64,000 bases of DNA, taken from contig JAUNSC010000004.1 in the NCBI GenBank assembly GCA_030539395.1, positions 6,361 to 70,360 on the forward strand, given 5' to 3'. Of this stretch, positions 16,127 to 24,598 are shown piece after piece. The notes below the pieces were generated by a model that was not told the origin of the DNA, did not search any database, and saw only the letters and a list, made by a program, of their open reading frames with translations. The DNA comes from Eubacteriales bacterium. Its GTDB lineage: Bacteria; Bacillota; Clostridia; Lachnospirales; Lachnospiraceae. Position numbers and translations under genes: made by a program. Numbering within the stretch: position 1 is the stretch's first letter; every line of letters starts with the position of its first letter.

Positions 16127-16435
16127 ATGGAAAATAAAATTTACAGTATCACACTTTCGGATGGAAGTGTTATCGAAAATTTAAAGCTTAATGGAAATAA
16201 TTTCATTTCAGAGGTTCCGGTTTCTTCGGAATCGTTTGCGGACAACTGTTCTCCGGTGATCATCAGCGATGGCGAAACAGAAGAAGTCCATGCGAATATG
16301 GAACTGGTTCAGATTACAGAAATGGGCGATCAGTATTGGTTTGTTCTCCGGGATATTTCTGAAGCTGAAATGGAAAAAATCAAGATGCAGTCAGATATCG
16401 AATATATTGCGATGATGGCTGGCGTAGAACTTTAA
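16127..16435 (+). CDS. Small phage protein between DGR target and XkdX
   Basis: 102 residues behind an AGGAG site. It is acidic and beta-rich at the start (KIYSITLSDGSVIENLKLNG) with a C-terminal helix (DISEAEMEKIKMQSDIEYIAMM). No catalytic motif is visible and no family is recognised with confidence. Similar small genes sit after the last fibre gene in Lachnospiraceae prophages. Its place between the diversified gene and the DGR machinery makes an accessory tail or chaperone role possible, but this is a guess. Confidence 0.6.
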   Translation: MENKIYSITLSDGSVIENLKLNGNNFISEVPVSSESFADNCSPVIISDGETEEVHANMELVQITEMGDQYWFVLRDISEAEMEKIKMQSDIEYIAMMAGVEL

Positions 16436-16454
16436 GAAAAGGGGGAATACCGTG

Positions 16455-16592
16455 ATGCATAGTGAAAAGTTTGAAAAGGTAAAGCGTTTTTATATGCTGA
16501 AAGTATGGAATGAAATTCGCGTCCGTAACGCTGTAAAGATGAGCTGGATTACTGAAGAAGAGTTTACAGAAATTACAGGAAAGGAATTCTGA
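16455..16592 (+). CDS. XkdX-family small phage protein
   Basis: A 45-codon gene, ATG 16455 (or GTG 16452) behind GGGGGAA. The product has the XkdX pattern: FEKVKRFYMLKVWNEIRVRN, then a short bridge, then WITEEEFTEITGKEF. XkdX proteins are about 45-50 residues long and lie at the end of tail-fibre modules in Gram-positive phages; function unknown. The TGA overlaps the next gene's ATG (TGATG at 16590-16594), so it is coupled to avd. Confidence 0.8.
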   Translation: MHSEKFEKVKRFYMLKVWNEIRVRNAVKMSWITEEEFTEITGKEF

Positions 16593-17077
16593 TGAGCGTA
16601 CTTGCGGCTAAGCGAAAAGAATCGAAAAACGAGGCAATCACTTTTTCAGTAGAGCTGCACAATATGTTGATAGAACTCATGCAGCGAAGCTTCGGGATAA
16701 AGGACGTTGATCAGGTCGTTAGAATTCGTTATGCATATGGCATGGATCCTGTAGAGGACTTTGCAAAATATCGTTATTTGATGACGGAATCTAAAACGCA
16801 GATTAACCATATCGCTACATTACTGACGTGTAATCTGAGGGCGGCGAAATCTTTGTATCCTACTTCCATGCATGAATATGAAAAGAGACGAGATTACCAG
16901 AATGCCGGAATTGTAAATTGCAACCAGCTTATCGATCAATTACAGCATGTCGTAGAAGTTTTTAACGTTGACTTGAATGTCTACGGCAGATATATCAAAG
17001 CTATCGACCGAGAAATCGAGTTGATAAAGAAATGGCGTCAAAGAGACAACAAAATCAAATCGTATGTTTCAGGGTAA
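16592..17077 (+). CDS. avd: Avd: DGR accessory variability protein
   Basis: 161 residues, overlapping the XkdX stop. The protein is almost wholly helical, basic and lacks catalytic motifs (ELHNMLIELMQRSFGIKD, SKTQINHIATLLTCNLRAAK, CNQLIDQLQHVVEVFNVDLNVYGRY). This agrees with the four-helix Avd barrel that binds the DGR reverse transcriptase and template RNA and is needed for mutagenic homing. It lies directly before the template repeat and reverse transcriptase, the standard order. Somewhat longer than the BPP-1 protein. Identification is by context plus helical pattern. Confidence 0.82.
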   Translation: MSVLAAKRKESKNEAITFSVELHNMLIELMQRSFGIKDVDQVVRIRYAYGMDPVEDFAKYRYLMTESKTQINHIATLLTCNLRAAKSLYPTSMHEYEKRRDYQNAGIVNCNQLIDQLQHVVEVFNVDLNVYGRYIKAIDREIELIKKWRQRDNKIKSYVSG

Positions 17078-17090
17078 CGTCTGATTAATG

Positions 17091-17175
17091 CGTGTCTTCG
17101 GCTAACTTCGCCAATGTGAACAACAATGGCAATGCGAACTACAACAACGCTTCGAACTCTAATGGGGTTCGTCCG
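17091..17175 (+). repeat. DGR template repeat (TR), 85 bp, in the avd-RT spacer RNA
   Basis: An 85-bp copy of the VR holding 23 adenines, most in eleven AAC/AAT codons. AAY codons can be mutated at both adenines without creating a stop. The spacer between avd and the RT (17078-17285) should be transcribed as the template RNA; downstream flanking sequence 17176-17285 probably folds with the RT and Avd, as in other DGRs. No protein gene is evident in the spacer. Confidence 0.95.
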
Positions 17176-17285
17176 GATTCTCTGCCTAACCAACAGGGAA
17201 GGAGATGTTATCCGTTCCACCAAGGATAAATGACAAAGCCGGACGCAATTTACTACGGTAAATATTGCTATCACGGTGAATAATT

Positions 17286-18503
17286 ATGACATACGAGGAG
17301 ATTCTCTGCGACGCCAATAATCTTTATACGGCCTACAAAGCCTCTGTAAAAGGCAGTAAATGGAAAGAATCCACACAGAAATTTATGTTGAATTTTCTGA
17401 GGTATATTTTCGAGATCCAAGATGATTTGATCAACCGAACCCTCAAAAATGGTCCGATTGATGAATTCGAACTGCATGAGCGGGGGCGTATCAGGCCGAT
17501 CACAAGTATTGCGGTAAAAGACCGTATCATTCGCCATGCTCTTTGCGATGAATTATTACTTCCAGCAGTCAAAAATAAAATCATATATGATAATTGTGCT
17601 TCTATAAAAGGCCGTGGCATGTCCATGCAGAGAAAACGCTTCGAAGTACATCTCAGAAAATATTATCGTCTCTATGGAAATGACGGTTATATTTTGTTTG
17701 GTGATTTCACGAAGTTTTATGACAATATCATACATGAAATTGCAAAACGGGAATTATTGGAGCTATTTGATGATGACGAATTTATTGATTGGCTTCTTAC
17801 CCTTATATTTGATGGATTTAAAATAGACGTTTCATATATGACAGATGAAGAATATGAATCCTGTATGGGTGATGTATTCAACAAATTGGACTATCGACAG
17901 ATTCCGAAGGAGAAGTTGACTGGCGAAAAGTTCATGCGAAAGTCTGTGAATATTGGCGATCAGTTATCTCAGGTAATTGGTATATATTATCCATATCGTA
18001 TTGACAATTACGTGAAATATGTACGAAGTCAAAAATTTTACGGGCGTTATATGGATGATTGGTATATCATGAATCCATCGAAAGAAGAGTTGATTGATTT
18101 ATTGGAAAATATAAAAGCGATTGCGAAGGGGCTTGGTATTCATATTAATGAAAAGAAAACGCGGATTGTCAAGATCAGTGGTACATACAAATTTCTTCAG
18201 ATTAAGTACACGCTTACTGGCTCGGGAAAAATTATCAAACGAATCAATCCAAAGCGTGTAACAACAATGAGAAGGAAATTGAAAAAACTTGCCGTTAAGG
18301 TGGAAAACGGTGAAATCCCATATGAGAACGTTGAGGGGATGTTTCGCGGTTGGATGGGAGACTTCTATAAATTATTGTCAAAGCAGCAAAGGAAAAATTT
18401 AATAACACTTTATGAAGACCTATTTAATAAGGTAATCACTGTAGTCAATAAAAAGCTGGTTATAAACGATAGGTCACCACAAGAAATATTACAGGAGGTA
18501 TGA
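17286..18503 (+). CDS. DGR reverse transcriptase
   Basis: 405 residues, ATG 17286, with a weak ribosome site. Motifs follow in order: motif 2 RPITSIAVKDRIIRHAL, motif 2a SIKGRGMSMQRKRFEVHL, motif A YILFGDFTKFYDNI, motif B NIGDQLSQVIG, motif C YGRYMDDWYIM with the catalytic YMDD, and motif D HINEKKTRIVK. The IGDQLSQ motif marks DGR enzymes; group II intron RTs have a different residue pattern and maturase and endonuclease domains, which are absent. The enzyme copies the template RNA with errors opposite adenine. The stop overlaps the next gene. Confidence 0.95.
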   Translation: MTYEEILCDANNLYTAYKASVKGSKWKESTQKFMLNFLRYIFEIQDDLINRTLKNGPIDEFELHERGRIRPITSIAVKDRIIRHALCDELLLPAVKNKIIYDNCASIKGRGMSMQRKRFEVHLRKYYRLYGNDGYILFGDFTKFYDNIIHEIAKRELLELFDDDEFIDWLLTLIFDGFKIDVSYMTDEEYESCMGDVFNKLDYRQIPKEKLTGEKFMRKSVNIGDQLSQVIGIYYPYRIDNYVKYVRSQKFYGRYMDDWYIMNPSKEELIDLLENIKAIAKGLGIHINEKKTRIVKISGTYKFLQIKYTLTGSGKIIKRINPKRVTTMRRKLKKLAVKVENGEIPYENVEGMFRGWMGDFYKLLSKQQRKNLITLYEDLFNKVITVVNKKLVINDRSPQEILQEV

Positions 18504-18505
18504 TG

Positions 18506-18844
18506 ATGGAACCGTGGTTTCAGATATTACTTACCGTTTTCAGCTCAGTTCTTGCGTCTTCTGGGCTGTGGGCCTATATAACGAAGCGGCTTGAGAAAAA
18601 AGATGTGAAATCAGAAATGCTTGTAGGGCTCGCACATGACAGAATCATGTATCTTGGGATGTCATACATTGAGAGAGGGTATATCACCTACGATGAATAT
18701 GAAAATCTCTATGAGTATCTCTATAAACCCTATAAAAAAATGGGTGGCAATGGATCAGCAAAGCATGTGATGGGTGAGGTAAATAAACTGCCAATTCACA
18801 AATCAAAGTATGAGGAGGAACATAACCATGAATATGACAAATAA
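18506..18844 (+). CDS. Membrane-anchored phage protein upstream of holin
   Basis: 113 residues from ATG 18506, which is 7 nt after AGGAGG (18493-18498); ATGs at 18500 and 18503 are in the same frame. One N-terminal membrane helix (FQILLTVFSSVLASSGLWAYI) is followed by a charged cytoplasmic part with a His/Glu-rich end. Genes of this kind are placed just before holins in clostridial prophages; a holin-like or holin-regulating role is plausible. It overlaps the holin start by 17 nt. Confidence 0.6.
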   Translation: MEPWFQILLTVFSSVLASSGLWAYITKRLEKKDVKSEMLVGLAHDRIMYLGMSYIERGYITYDEYENLYEYLYKPYKKMGGNGSAKHVMGEVNKLPIHKSKYEEEHNHEYDK

Positions 18845-19046
18845 AACATACGACATTCTTAAATGGATTGCAATGTATCTGCTTCCGGCTTTGGGGACTT
18901 TATATTTCGCTTTAGCTGGCATATGGGGATTCCCTTACGGAGAGCAGGTTGTCGGGACGATTACGGCAATCGACACATTCCTTGGAGTTATTCTTGGAAT
19001 CAGTACGACGCAATATAATAAAGTCGAAAAATCCAATACAAAATAA
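18828..19046 (+). CDS. Phage holin
   Basis: 72 residues from ATG 18828, behind GAGGAGG (18811-18817). Two membrane helices are visible (WIAMYLLPALGTLYFALAGIWG and GTITAIDTFLGVILGIS) with short charged ends, as in the small two-helix phage holin families of Firmicutes that permeabilise the membrane at lysis. The nearest lysin in this window is the CHAP protein far upstream, so the pair is split. Confidence 0.8.
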   Translation: MNMTNKTYDILKWIAMYLLPALGTLYFALAGIWGFPYGEQVVGTITAIDTFLGVILGISTTQYNKVEKSNTK

Positions 19047-19056
19047 TTATGAATGG

Positions 19057-19101
19057 TGCGGGGTAATATGTAGGAATATATGTTATTCCGCATTTTTTTT
19101 T
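19057..19101 (+). terminator. Rho-independent terminator of the late operon
   Basis: TGCGGGGTAATAT (19057-19069) pairs with ATGTTATTCCGCA (19080-19092), with a few G-U pairs, followed by nine T. Confidence 0.85.
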
Positions 19102-19207
19102 GATAGTACGCTTTAAAAACATCTTCTCTTCGTTTTTGCCGATTCTTTTCCGTATCCAGGTTACGACCGAAAAAGATATGATGATATTTGAAATGGAGGT
19201 GATTTGG

Positions 19208-19390
19208 ATGCAGGAAAAACTTTTACTTTCAATAACAGAAGCGTCTCGTTTATTCGGAATTGGACAAAACAGATTACGCGAGATTGTCCGTGATGATTAT
19301 GATGGAGTATATCATTTGACTGTCGGCCGCGTGATCAAGATAAAACGCAAACCATTTGAAGAATATATAAACAAAGTGCAAGAGATATAA
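19208..19390 (+). CDS. xis: Excisionase (Tn916 Xis-like)
   Basis: 60 residues from ATG 19208, 5 nt after GGAGGTGAT (19195-19203); a longer open frame upstream has no such site. It has the winged-helix Xis pattern of Tn916-type elements: LLSITEASRLFGIGQNRLRE, then a short loop, then RVIKIKRKPFEEYINKVQEI. Xis bends DNA at the att sites and steers the integrase to excision. It lies 77 nt before int, the normal order. The presence of both genes suggests excision is still possible, although the left end is outside the window. Confidence 0.85.
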   Translation: MQEKLLLSITEASRLFGIGQNRLREIVRDDYDGVYHLTVGRVIKIKRKPFEEYINKVQEI

Positions 19391-19467
19391 TATCGACAAA
19401 ATGCCTTGAATGTGCTAGAATCACAATGGACGCATTCGAGGCTCTTTTGTTTTTGGAGGGCTGAGAA

Positions 19468-20703
19468 ATGGCAAACAAGACGGCTAGTAATAAAAATAAA
19501 CCATCAAGAAAAACATTACGGGCAAACGAATTCTACAATCCGAAGACAAAACGGTATGAGTATCGTTATAAGGATGTATTCGGAAAAAACCGTGTTGTGA
19601 GTTCTTATAAATTAGAACCCACAGACCAGGTTCCAAAGGGAAAAAAATCTGGTCAGAGTTTACGAGAAAAGGAAGCAGAGATAAATGCTCTTCTTGTAAA
19701 CAATATTGATATAGACGGCGCAAAACTGACATTGCTTGAGGTGGTTGAGAGATATCTTGAACATCTATATAACCGGAAAGATTTAAGCCATAATACCAAA
19801 ACTGGATATAATGTGACAGTGAATACACTGAAGCAGTATAAACTCGGTTACATGGAAATAGGAAAGATTAAACCGGAGCATTGCGAAGAATGGCTTGCAG
19901 ATATGAAGAAAAAGTATCGCGGCTCATCTATACAAAGCCAAATCAGTTTAATTAAGCGCACGTTTGAGTATGCTATTGATTATGATTATATCGCTAAAAA
20001 TCCGTTTAGGAGAATCACAACGGACAGAAGAGATAGCAAACCTATGGAGGCTATTCCAGTTGATGAGATGAATAGATTCCTTGATTTCTGCCAGGCGGAT
20101 TCCCACAGTAAGCATTGCTATGAGATGATATACATTTTGTTCTGGACTGGATTGAGGGTATCTGAACTATGCGGATTGACAATAGATAACATAGATATGG
20201 AGAACCATCTGATTAAGGTGGAAAAACAGTTACAGTGTCTTAATCATAAGCATGTTGTCATGAAGCCCAAAACATCTAATGGCGTGCGGTATGTTCCGAT
20301 GACGGATGGGGTTTACGAATGCTTTGAAGCAGTCCTAAGGAACAGATATTTAAAAGGCGATATTGAACCCGTGTGCTATGATGAACGGGGAAATTCGTAT
20401 GAAGGATTTGTATTCCTTGCCACCAGAAGCCGGAAAACCATAGTGAGAGCGCATGTTGAGGAATATCTGCAAAATTGTATTAAGCGATACAATCTGGCAA
20501 ACCCTTCAGATCCAATCCGCAAGTTTGAGCCGCATATATGTAGGCATACGTTTGCAACGAATATGCAGGGGCTTCCGCTGAAAACATTACAGTCTATTTT
20601 GGGACATGGCAATGTAAGAACAACAATGAATCACTATGTGGATGTGAAACCTGCTGAAAGCCAATTGGCAGAAATCAACGCAGTAGCAAGCTCAATCAGC
20701 TAA
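19468..20703 (+). CDS. int: Tyrosine recombinase integrase (Tn916/phage type)
   Basis: 411 residues, ATG 19468 behind GGAGGG. The N-terminal part is an AP2-like arm-binding domain (NEFYNPKTKRYEYRYKDVFG), then a SAM-like core-binding domain (about 85-170), then the catalytic domain with Arg in LFWTGLRVSELCGL, Lys in VVMKPKTSNG, the His-Arg box HICRHTFATNM, the second His in LGHGNVRTT and the nucleophile Tyr in MNHYVDV. All catalytic residues are present. It inserts the prophage and marks its right end; the attachment site should be within about 150 nt downstream. Confidence 0.92.
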   Translation: MANKTASNKNKPSRKTLRANEFYNPKTKRYEYRYKDVFGKNRVVSSYKLEPTDQVPKGKKSGQSLREKEAEINALLVNNIDIDGAKLTLLEVVERYLEHLYNRKDLSHNTKTGYNVTVNTLKQYKLGYMEIGKIKPEHCEEWLADMKKKYRGSSIQSQISLIKRTFEYAIDYDYIAKNPFRRITTDRRDSKPMEAIPVDEMNRFLDFCQADSHSKHCYEMIYILFWTGLRVSELCGLTIDNIDMENHLIKVEKQLQCLNHKHVVMKPKTSNGVRYVPMTDGVYECFEAVLRNRYLKGDIEPVCYDERGNSYEGFVFLATRSRKTIVRAHVEEYLQNCIKRYNLANPSDPIRKFEPHICRHTFATNMQGLPLKTLQSILGHGNVRTTMNHYVDVKPAESQLAEINAVASSIS

Positions 20704-20740
20704 TTCGTAAAAATATATCCATGCGAATTATTTACGAATT
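20702..20740. repeat. Inverted repeat at the prophage right end (candidate Int site / attR zone)
   Basis: AATTCGTAAA (20702-20711) and TTTACGAATT (20731-20740) are a perfect 10-bp inverted repeat starting inside the int stop. This and the following AT-rich stretch to hisH (20741-20857) are where attR should lie. The core cannot be fixed because the left end is not in the window. Confidence 0.45.
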
Positions 20741-20857
20741 ATGTTGTCGAATGAGATGTAATGAAATATGATGAAACGTAACGAAACAGACGTAATATAT
20801 TTAAAAGGAATTGTTATAAATTCACAAAAAGCGCCTGTTTGTGGGAGGTATGGACAT

Positions 20858-21475
20858 ATGATAGCAATCATTGATTATGATGCAGGAAATTTGAAAAGTG
20901 TATATAAAGCTCTGCAGTTTTTAGGGCAGGAATCGGTGATTACCAGAGATATAGAAGAAATCAGACGGGCGGATAAAGTAATTCTTCCGGGAGTTGGAGC
21001 ATTTGGAGATGCGATGAGAAAACTGGAAGAATTTAAACTTGTAGAGATCATTAAAGAGACAGCCTGTGAAGGAAATCCGTTTCTTGGAATCTGTCTTGGC
21101 CTGCAGCTCCTGTTTGAAGAAAGCGATGAGAGTCCGGGAGTAAAGGGACTTGGAATATTAAAAGGAAAGATACTGAAAATTCCGGAGGACCGTGGTCTGA
21201 AAGTGCCCCATATAGGGTGGAATTCCCTGGAGTATGAGACAAAAGGCAGGATTTTTGCAGGAATACCGGAGCAGTCCTATGTGTATTTTGTCCATTCGTA
21301 CTATCTTAAGGCTGAAAATCCGGATATCGTGACGGCATCCACTGAATATGGCGTGCATATCCATGCATCTGTGGAGAAAGACAATGTATTTGCATGTCAG
21401 TTCCATCCGGAGAAAAGCGGGGAAACCGGACTTGCAATCTTAAGAAATTTTGCTATGATCGGGGAGGAAGGATAA
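20858..21475 (+). CDS. hisH: Imidazole glycerol phosphate synthase, glutaminase subunit
   Basis: 205 residues from ATG 20858, 9 nt after GGGAGG; an in-frame ATG 90 nt upstream lacks a site. HisH hydrolyses glutamine and channels ammonia to HisF in histidine synthesis. The class I amidotransferase triad is visible: nucleophile Cys in [12 protein letters not shown] and His-Glu in [10 protein letters not shown]. Length is normal. The stop overlaps the hisF start (TAATG), so the subunits are coupled. The prophage is inserted just in front, so any upstream his genes would lie beyond it. Confidence 0.95.
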   Translation: MIAIIDYDAGNLKSVYKALQFLGQESVITRDIEEIRRADKVILPGVGAFGDAMRKLEEFKLVEIIKETACEGNPFLGICLGLQLLFEESDESPGVKGLGILKGKILKIPEDRGLKVPHIGWNSLEYETKGRIFAGIPEQSYVYFVHSYYLKAENPDIVTASTEYGVHIHASVEKDNVFACQFHPEKSGETGLAILRNFAMIGEEG

Positions 21476-22236
21476 TGTTTACAAAGAGAATCATTCCCTG
21501 TCTGGACGTACATGGCGGACGTGTGGTAAAAGGTATAAATTTTGTGAATCTGCGCGATGCCGGTGATCCGGTGGAAATTGCTGCAGCTTATGACAAAGCC
21601 GGCGCGGATGAACTTGTTTTTTTAGATATCACAGCATCATCAGATGCCAGAAATACCGTAGTGGATATGGTGCGCAAAGTGGCTGAAAAAGTCTTTATTC
21701 CGTTTACTGTGGGCGGGGGAATCCGCACGGTAGATGATTTTAAAGTACTCTTAAGAGAAGGCGCAGATAAAATATCGATTAATTCTTCCGCAATAAACAG
21801 ACCGGAGCTGATCAGTGAGGCAGCTGATAAATTTGGAAGTCAATGTGTAGTCGTAGCCATTGATGCCAGAAAAAGAGAAGATGGAAGCGGATGGAATATT
21901 TATAAAAATGGCGGCAGGGTTGACGTTGGGATCGATGCGCTAGAGTGGGCTGAAAAGGTCTGCCACATGGGAGCAGGAGAAATCCTTCTGACCAGCATGG
22001 ACTGTGACGGCACAAAAGCCGGATATGATCTGGAACTGACACGGGCCATCTCAGAAGTAGTATCGGTACCTGTGATCGCTTCCGGAGGGGCCGGAACAAT
22101 GGAACATTTTTATGATGCGTTGACGGCAGGGCAGGCAGATGCGGCTCTTGCCGCATCCCTGTTTCATTATAAGGAACTGGAAATTATGGAAGTTAAGAAA
22201 TATTTGAGAGAAAAAGGTGTTTCTGTGAGATTATAG
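21475..22236 (+). CDS. hisF: Imidazole glycerol phosphate synthase, cyclase subunit
   Basis: 253 residues, a beta-alpha barrel that makes imidazole glycerol phosphate and AICAR from PRFAR with ammonia from HisH. Catalytic Asp near the N-terminus ([15 protein letters not shown]) and the second Asp (VVAIDARK) are present, with phosphate-binding loops GGGIRTVDD and [11 protein letters not shown]. The ribosome site GGGGAGGAAGG lies inside the hisH end. No hisI or hisE follows; ung is next. Confidence 0.96.
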   Translation: MFTKRIIPCLDVHGGRVVKGINFVNLRDAGDPVEIAAAYDKAGADELVFLDITASSDARNTVVDMVRKVAEKVFIPFTVGGGIRTVDDFKVLLREGADKISINSSAINRPELISEAADKFGSQCVVVAIDARKREDGSGWNIYKNGGRVDVGIDALEWAEKVCHMGAGEILLTSMDCDGTKAGYDLELTRAISEVVSVPVIASGGAGTMEHFYDALTAGQADAALAASLFHYKELEIMEVKKYLREKGVSVRL

Positions 22237-22248
22237 GGAGGATGGATT

Positions 22249-22923
22249 ATGCCGCCGATTTCAAATGACTGGCTTGCTCCGCTTAAGCCGGAGTTTTCCA
22301 AACCATATTATAAAAAACTGTATCAGAAAGTAAATGAGGAATATCGGACTCATTTAATATTTCCGCCGGCAGATGATATTTTTAATGCATTTGCATTTAC
22401 GCCGCTTGAAAAAGTGAAAGTGGTAATACTGGGGCAGGACCCTTATCATGGAGACGGACAGGCCCACGGACTTTGCTTTTCGGTCAAGCCGGATGTGGAA
22501 ATACCGCCGTCTCTTGTAAATATTTACAAAGAATTGCAGGATGACTGCGGATGCTATATTCCCAATAACGGATATCTGACAAAATGGGCAAAACAGGGAG
22601 TGCTTCTTTTAAATACAGTACTTACGGTGAGAGCACATCAGGCGAACTCACACAGAGGGATCGGATGGGAGGAATTTACGGATGCTGCCATCAGGATTTT
22701 AAATCAGCAGGACAGGCCAATGGTATTTATTTTGTGGGGGAAGCCCGCACAAATGAAAAAGGCCATGCTGAATAACCCGAAGCATCTGATTCTGGAAGCG
22801 CCGCATCCAAGTCCATTGTCTGCGTACAGAGGATTTTTTGGAAGCAGGCCATTCAGCAGGACAAACAAATATCTGAAACAAAACGGCCTGGAGCCGATTG
22901 ACTGGCAGATAGAGAATATATAG
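22249..22923 (+). CDS. ung: Uracil-DNA glycosylase, family 1
   Basis: 224 residues that remove uracil from DNA in base excision repair. The family 1 water-activating loop VVILGQDPYHGDGQAHGL (catalytic Asp in GQDPYH) and the minor-groove loop HPSPLSAYRGFFGS with the catalytic His are present, as is the uracil-pocket LLLNTVLTVR. The start is ATG 22249 behind GGGAGG, 12 nt after hisF. Full length. Confidence 0.96.
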   Translation: MPPISNDWLAPLKPEFSKPYYKKLYQKVNEEYRTHLIFPPADDIFNAFAFTPLEKVKVVILGQDPYHGDGQAHGLCFSVKPDVEIPPSLVNIYKELQDDCGCYIPNNGYLTKWAKQGVLLLNTVLTVRAHQANSHRGIGWEEFTDAAIRILNQQDRPMVFILWGKPAQMKKAMLNNPKHLILEAPHPSPLSAYRGFFGSRPFSRTNKYLKQNGLEPIDWQIENI

Positions 22924-22946
22924 AAGCTACAAAGGGGGAAAAAGAA

Positions 22947-24578
22947 GTGAGAAAAGTTTTTGACAAACTGCTGCTGTTTCTGGTGGCTGCCGGATGTGCA
23001 GCATTGACTATATTTGTGGGACAGAATTCACTGGATACAACAATATACAATCTGGCTTTTCTGGCAGTGATGGTCATATTATGTATCGCCGGTATGATAG
23101 CCGGACACGGAAAAATGAGCAGCCTTGAGCAGGCGCTTGGCCGGGCAGGTGATGATATTGAAAATACATTTGACGGTATTGATGCTGCAGAAGGAGAAAC
23201 GCCCGCACTTCCGGAGAACCTTTTTAATCAGGAAGAACTGGATGAACGATATGGGGAATTTACGAATTTTATTAAAAAGAGCCAGAGCGGAATCGGTGAT
23301 ATAGAGGACTATATCAATTCAGGAGAAGTGGATGGTATCATCCGTAAACGTCTTCTTGAACTGATACCGGATGTTCTTACGAGCCTTGGTATTTTGGGCA
23401 CATTCATTGGTCTTGTGTTTGGCCTTAAGAATTTTGAACCTTCCAACTATGAAGCGATGACAGCGTCTGTATCTTCCCTTGTGAATGGTATCAAGGTAGC
23501 GTTTTTAACATCAATTTATGGTCTTTCTCTTTCACTGGTATTTGCATATGGAACAAAAACTGCATATGGCGACCTGATGGAAAGTCTCAGACAGTTTTTG
23601 GATAAATTCCATCGTTATGTGATCCCTTCTGCGGAAGCGGAAGCCAGAAATATCATGGTAAATTATCAGGAAACACAGACGGCTGCTATTGAGAAAATGA
23701 CGGAACAGTTTTCTGAACATCTTGCAACAAGTTTTGAGAGAGTCATTACGCCTTCTTTCCGTAAAATGAATCAGTCTATGGATATATTGACGGAGACCAT
23801 GGCCAAGGGCCAGGAGGAAATGATGCAGGGCCTTCTGGATGATTTTCTCGTAAAAATGCGCTCATCCTTTCAGCTTCAGTTTAACAATTTCAATCAGGCT
23901 CTGGAAGAGATGACTGCTGCTCAGATCGATATGACGGAAAAGACGAAAAGTCTGTATAATGATATGGCAGAAGAACTGCACAAATCATTTGAGCGCGAAG
24001 ATACCAGTATGCGGTCAGCCGTTCGTGAAATGGGAGCTATGCATAAGGAATACCTTACCAGCACCCAGCAGACAGTAGATACGTATCAGAAATATTCAGA
24101 AGGACTGGAGCAAAATTACCGTCAGGTTGTGGACTATCTGCAGGATGCACAGCAGAGTTCGGCAAAGTTCTGGGTTGCCTGCAATCAGGCTATGCAAAGA
24201 TATGTCAGTGCCGCAAGTGCCGGCGTAGAGGGGTTTGCTGCTGCCAGCCAGCATAACAGCAATCTCTATGAGGCAAACGAGCGTCTGGTGGAAAGCTACA
24301 ACCAGCGCATGCAGGAGTTTGTACAATATCAGAAGCTGACAGCCCAGACGATGGAGCAGGTTCAGAACCTGCTTTACAATATTGTGACCTCCCCGGATGA
24401 GACGCACAGAACCAATATCCGTAAGATGGCAGTCAATAACAGCAACCGCGATATGCTGATGCAGATACAGAAAACACTGGAGGAGCAGGGAGCCCGTCAG
24501 GAGGAACTTCTTGAGACGATGGTTTCCTATATGAAAGAAGAGAGCAGAAGCAAGAAGAGCAGAGGATTTTTCCGATAA
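22947..24578 (+). CDS. ZorA/MotA-like proton-channel protein with long coiled-coil tail
   Basis: 543 residues, GTG start behind AAGGGGGAA. Four membrane helices fit the MotA/TolQ/ExbB layout: about residues 8-25, 33-52, 140-162 (VLTSLGILGTFIGLVFGL) and 182-204 (GIKVAFLTSIYGLSLSLVF). Beyond them is a 330-residue helical cytoplasmic tail, as in ZorA of Zorya defence, not as in flagellar MotA. It forms a pair with the following OmpA/MotB-like gene 20 nt away. No ZorC, ZorD or ZorE gene is beside them and no flagellar genes either. A stator of unknown use, possibly defence or cell-envelope work. The fold is fairly sure; the job is not. Confidence 0.72.
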   Translation: MRKVFDKLLLFLVAAGCAALTIFVGQNSLDTTIYNLAFLAVMVILCIAGMIAGHGKMSSLEQALGRAGDDIENTFDGIDAAEGETPALPENLFNQEELDERYGEFTNFIKKSQSGIGDIEDYINSGEVDGIIRKRLLELIPDVLTSLGILGTFIGLVFGLKNFEPSNYEAMTASVSSLVNGIKVAFLTSIYGLSLSLVFAYGTKTAYGDLMESLRQFLDKFHRYVIPSAEAEARNIMVNYQETQTAAIEKMTEQFSEHLATSFERVITPSFRKMNQSMDILTETMAKGQEEMMQGLLDDFLVKMRSSFQLQFNNFNQALEEMTAAQIDMTEKTKSLYNDMAEELHKSFEREDTSMRSAVREMGAMHKEYLTSTQQTVDTYQKYSEGLEQNYRQVVDYLQDAQQSSAKFWVACNQAMQRYVSAASAGVEGFAAASQHNSNLYEANERLVESYNQRMQEFVQYQKLTAQTMEQVQNLLYNIVTSPDETHRTNIRKMAVNNSNRDMLMQIQKTLEEQGARQEELLETMVSYMKEESRSKKSRGFFR

Positions 24579-24598
24579 GTTTTTTCAGGAGAGAAGAT

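Noticed and set aside
17286-18503. Reading the RT as a group II intron or retron enzyme
   Set aside because: No maturase or HNH domain and no msr/msd layout; IGDQLSQ and the adjacent VR/TR/Avd identify a DGR.
19100-19207. Longer excisionase start at 19100
   Set aside because: Overlaps the terminator T run and lacks a ribosome site; ATG 19208 has GGAGGTGAT in place.
20768-20857. 30-residue N-terminal extension of HisH
   Set aside because: Not part of the family and no ribosome site; ATG 20858 fits both.
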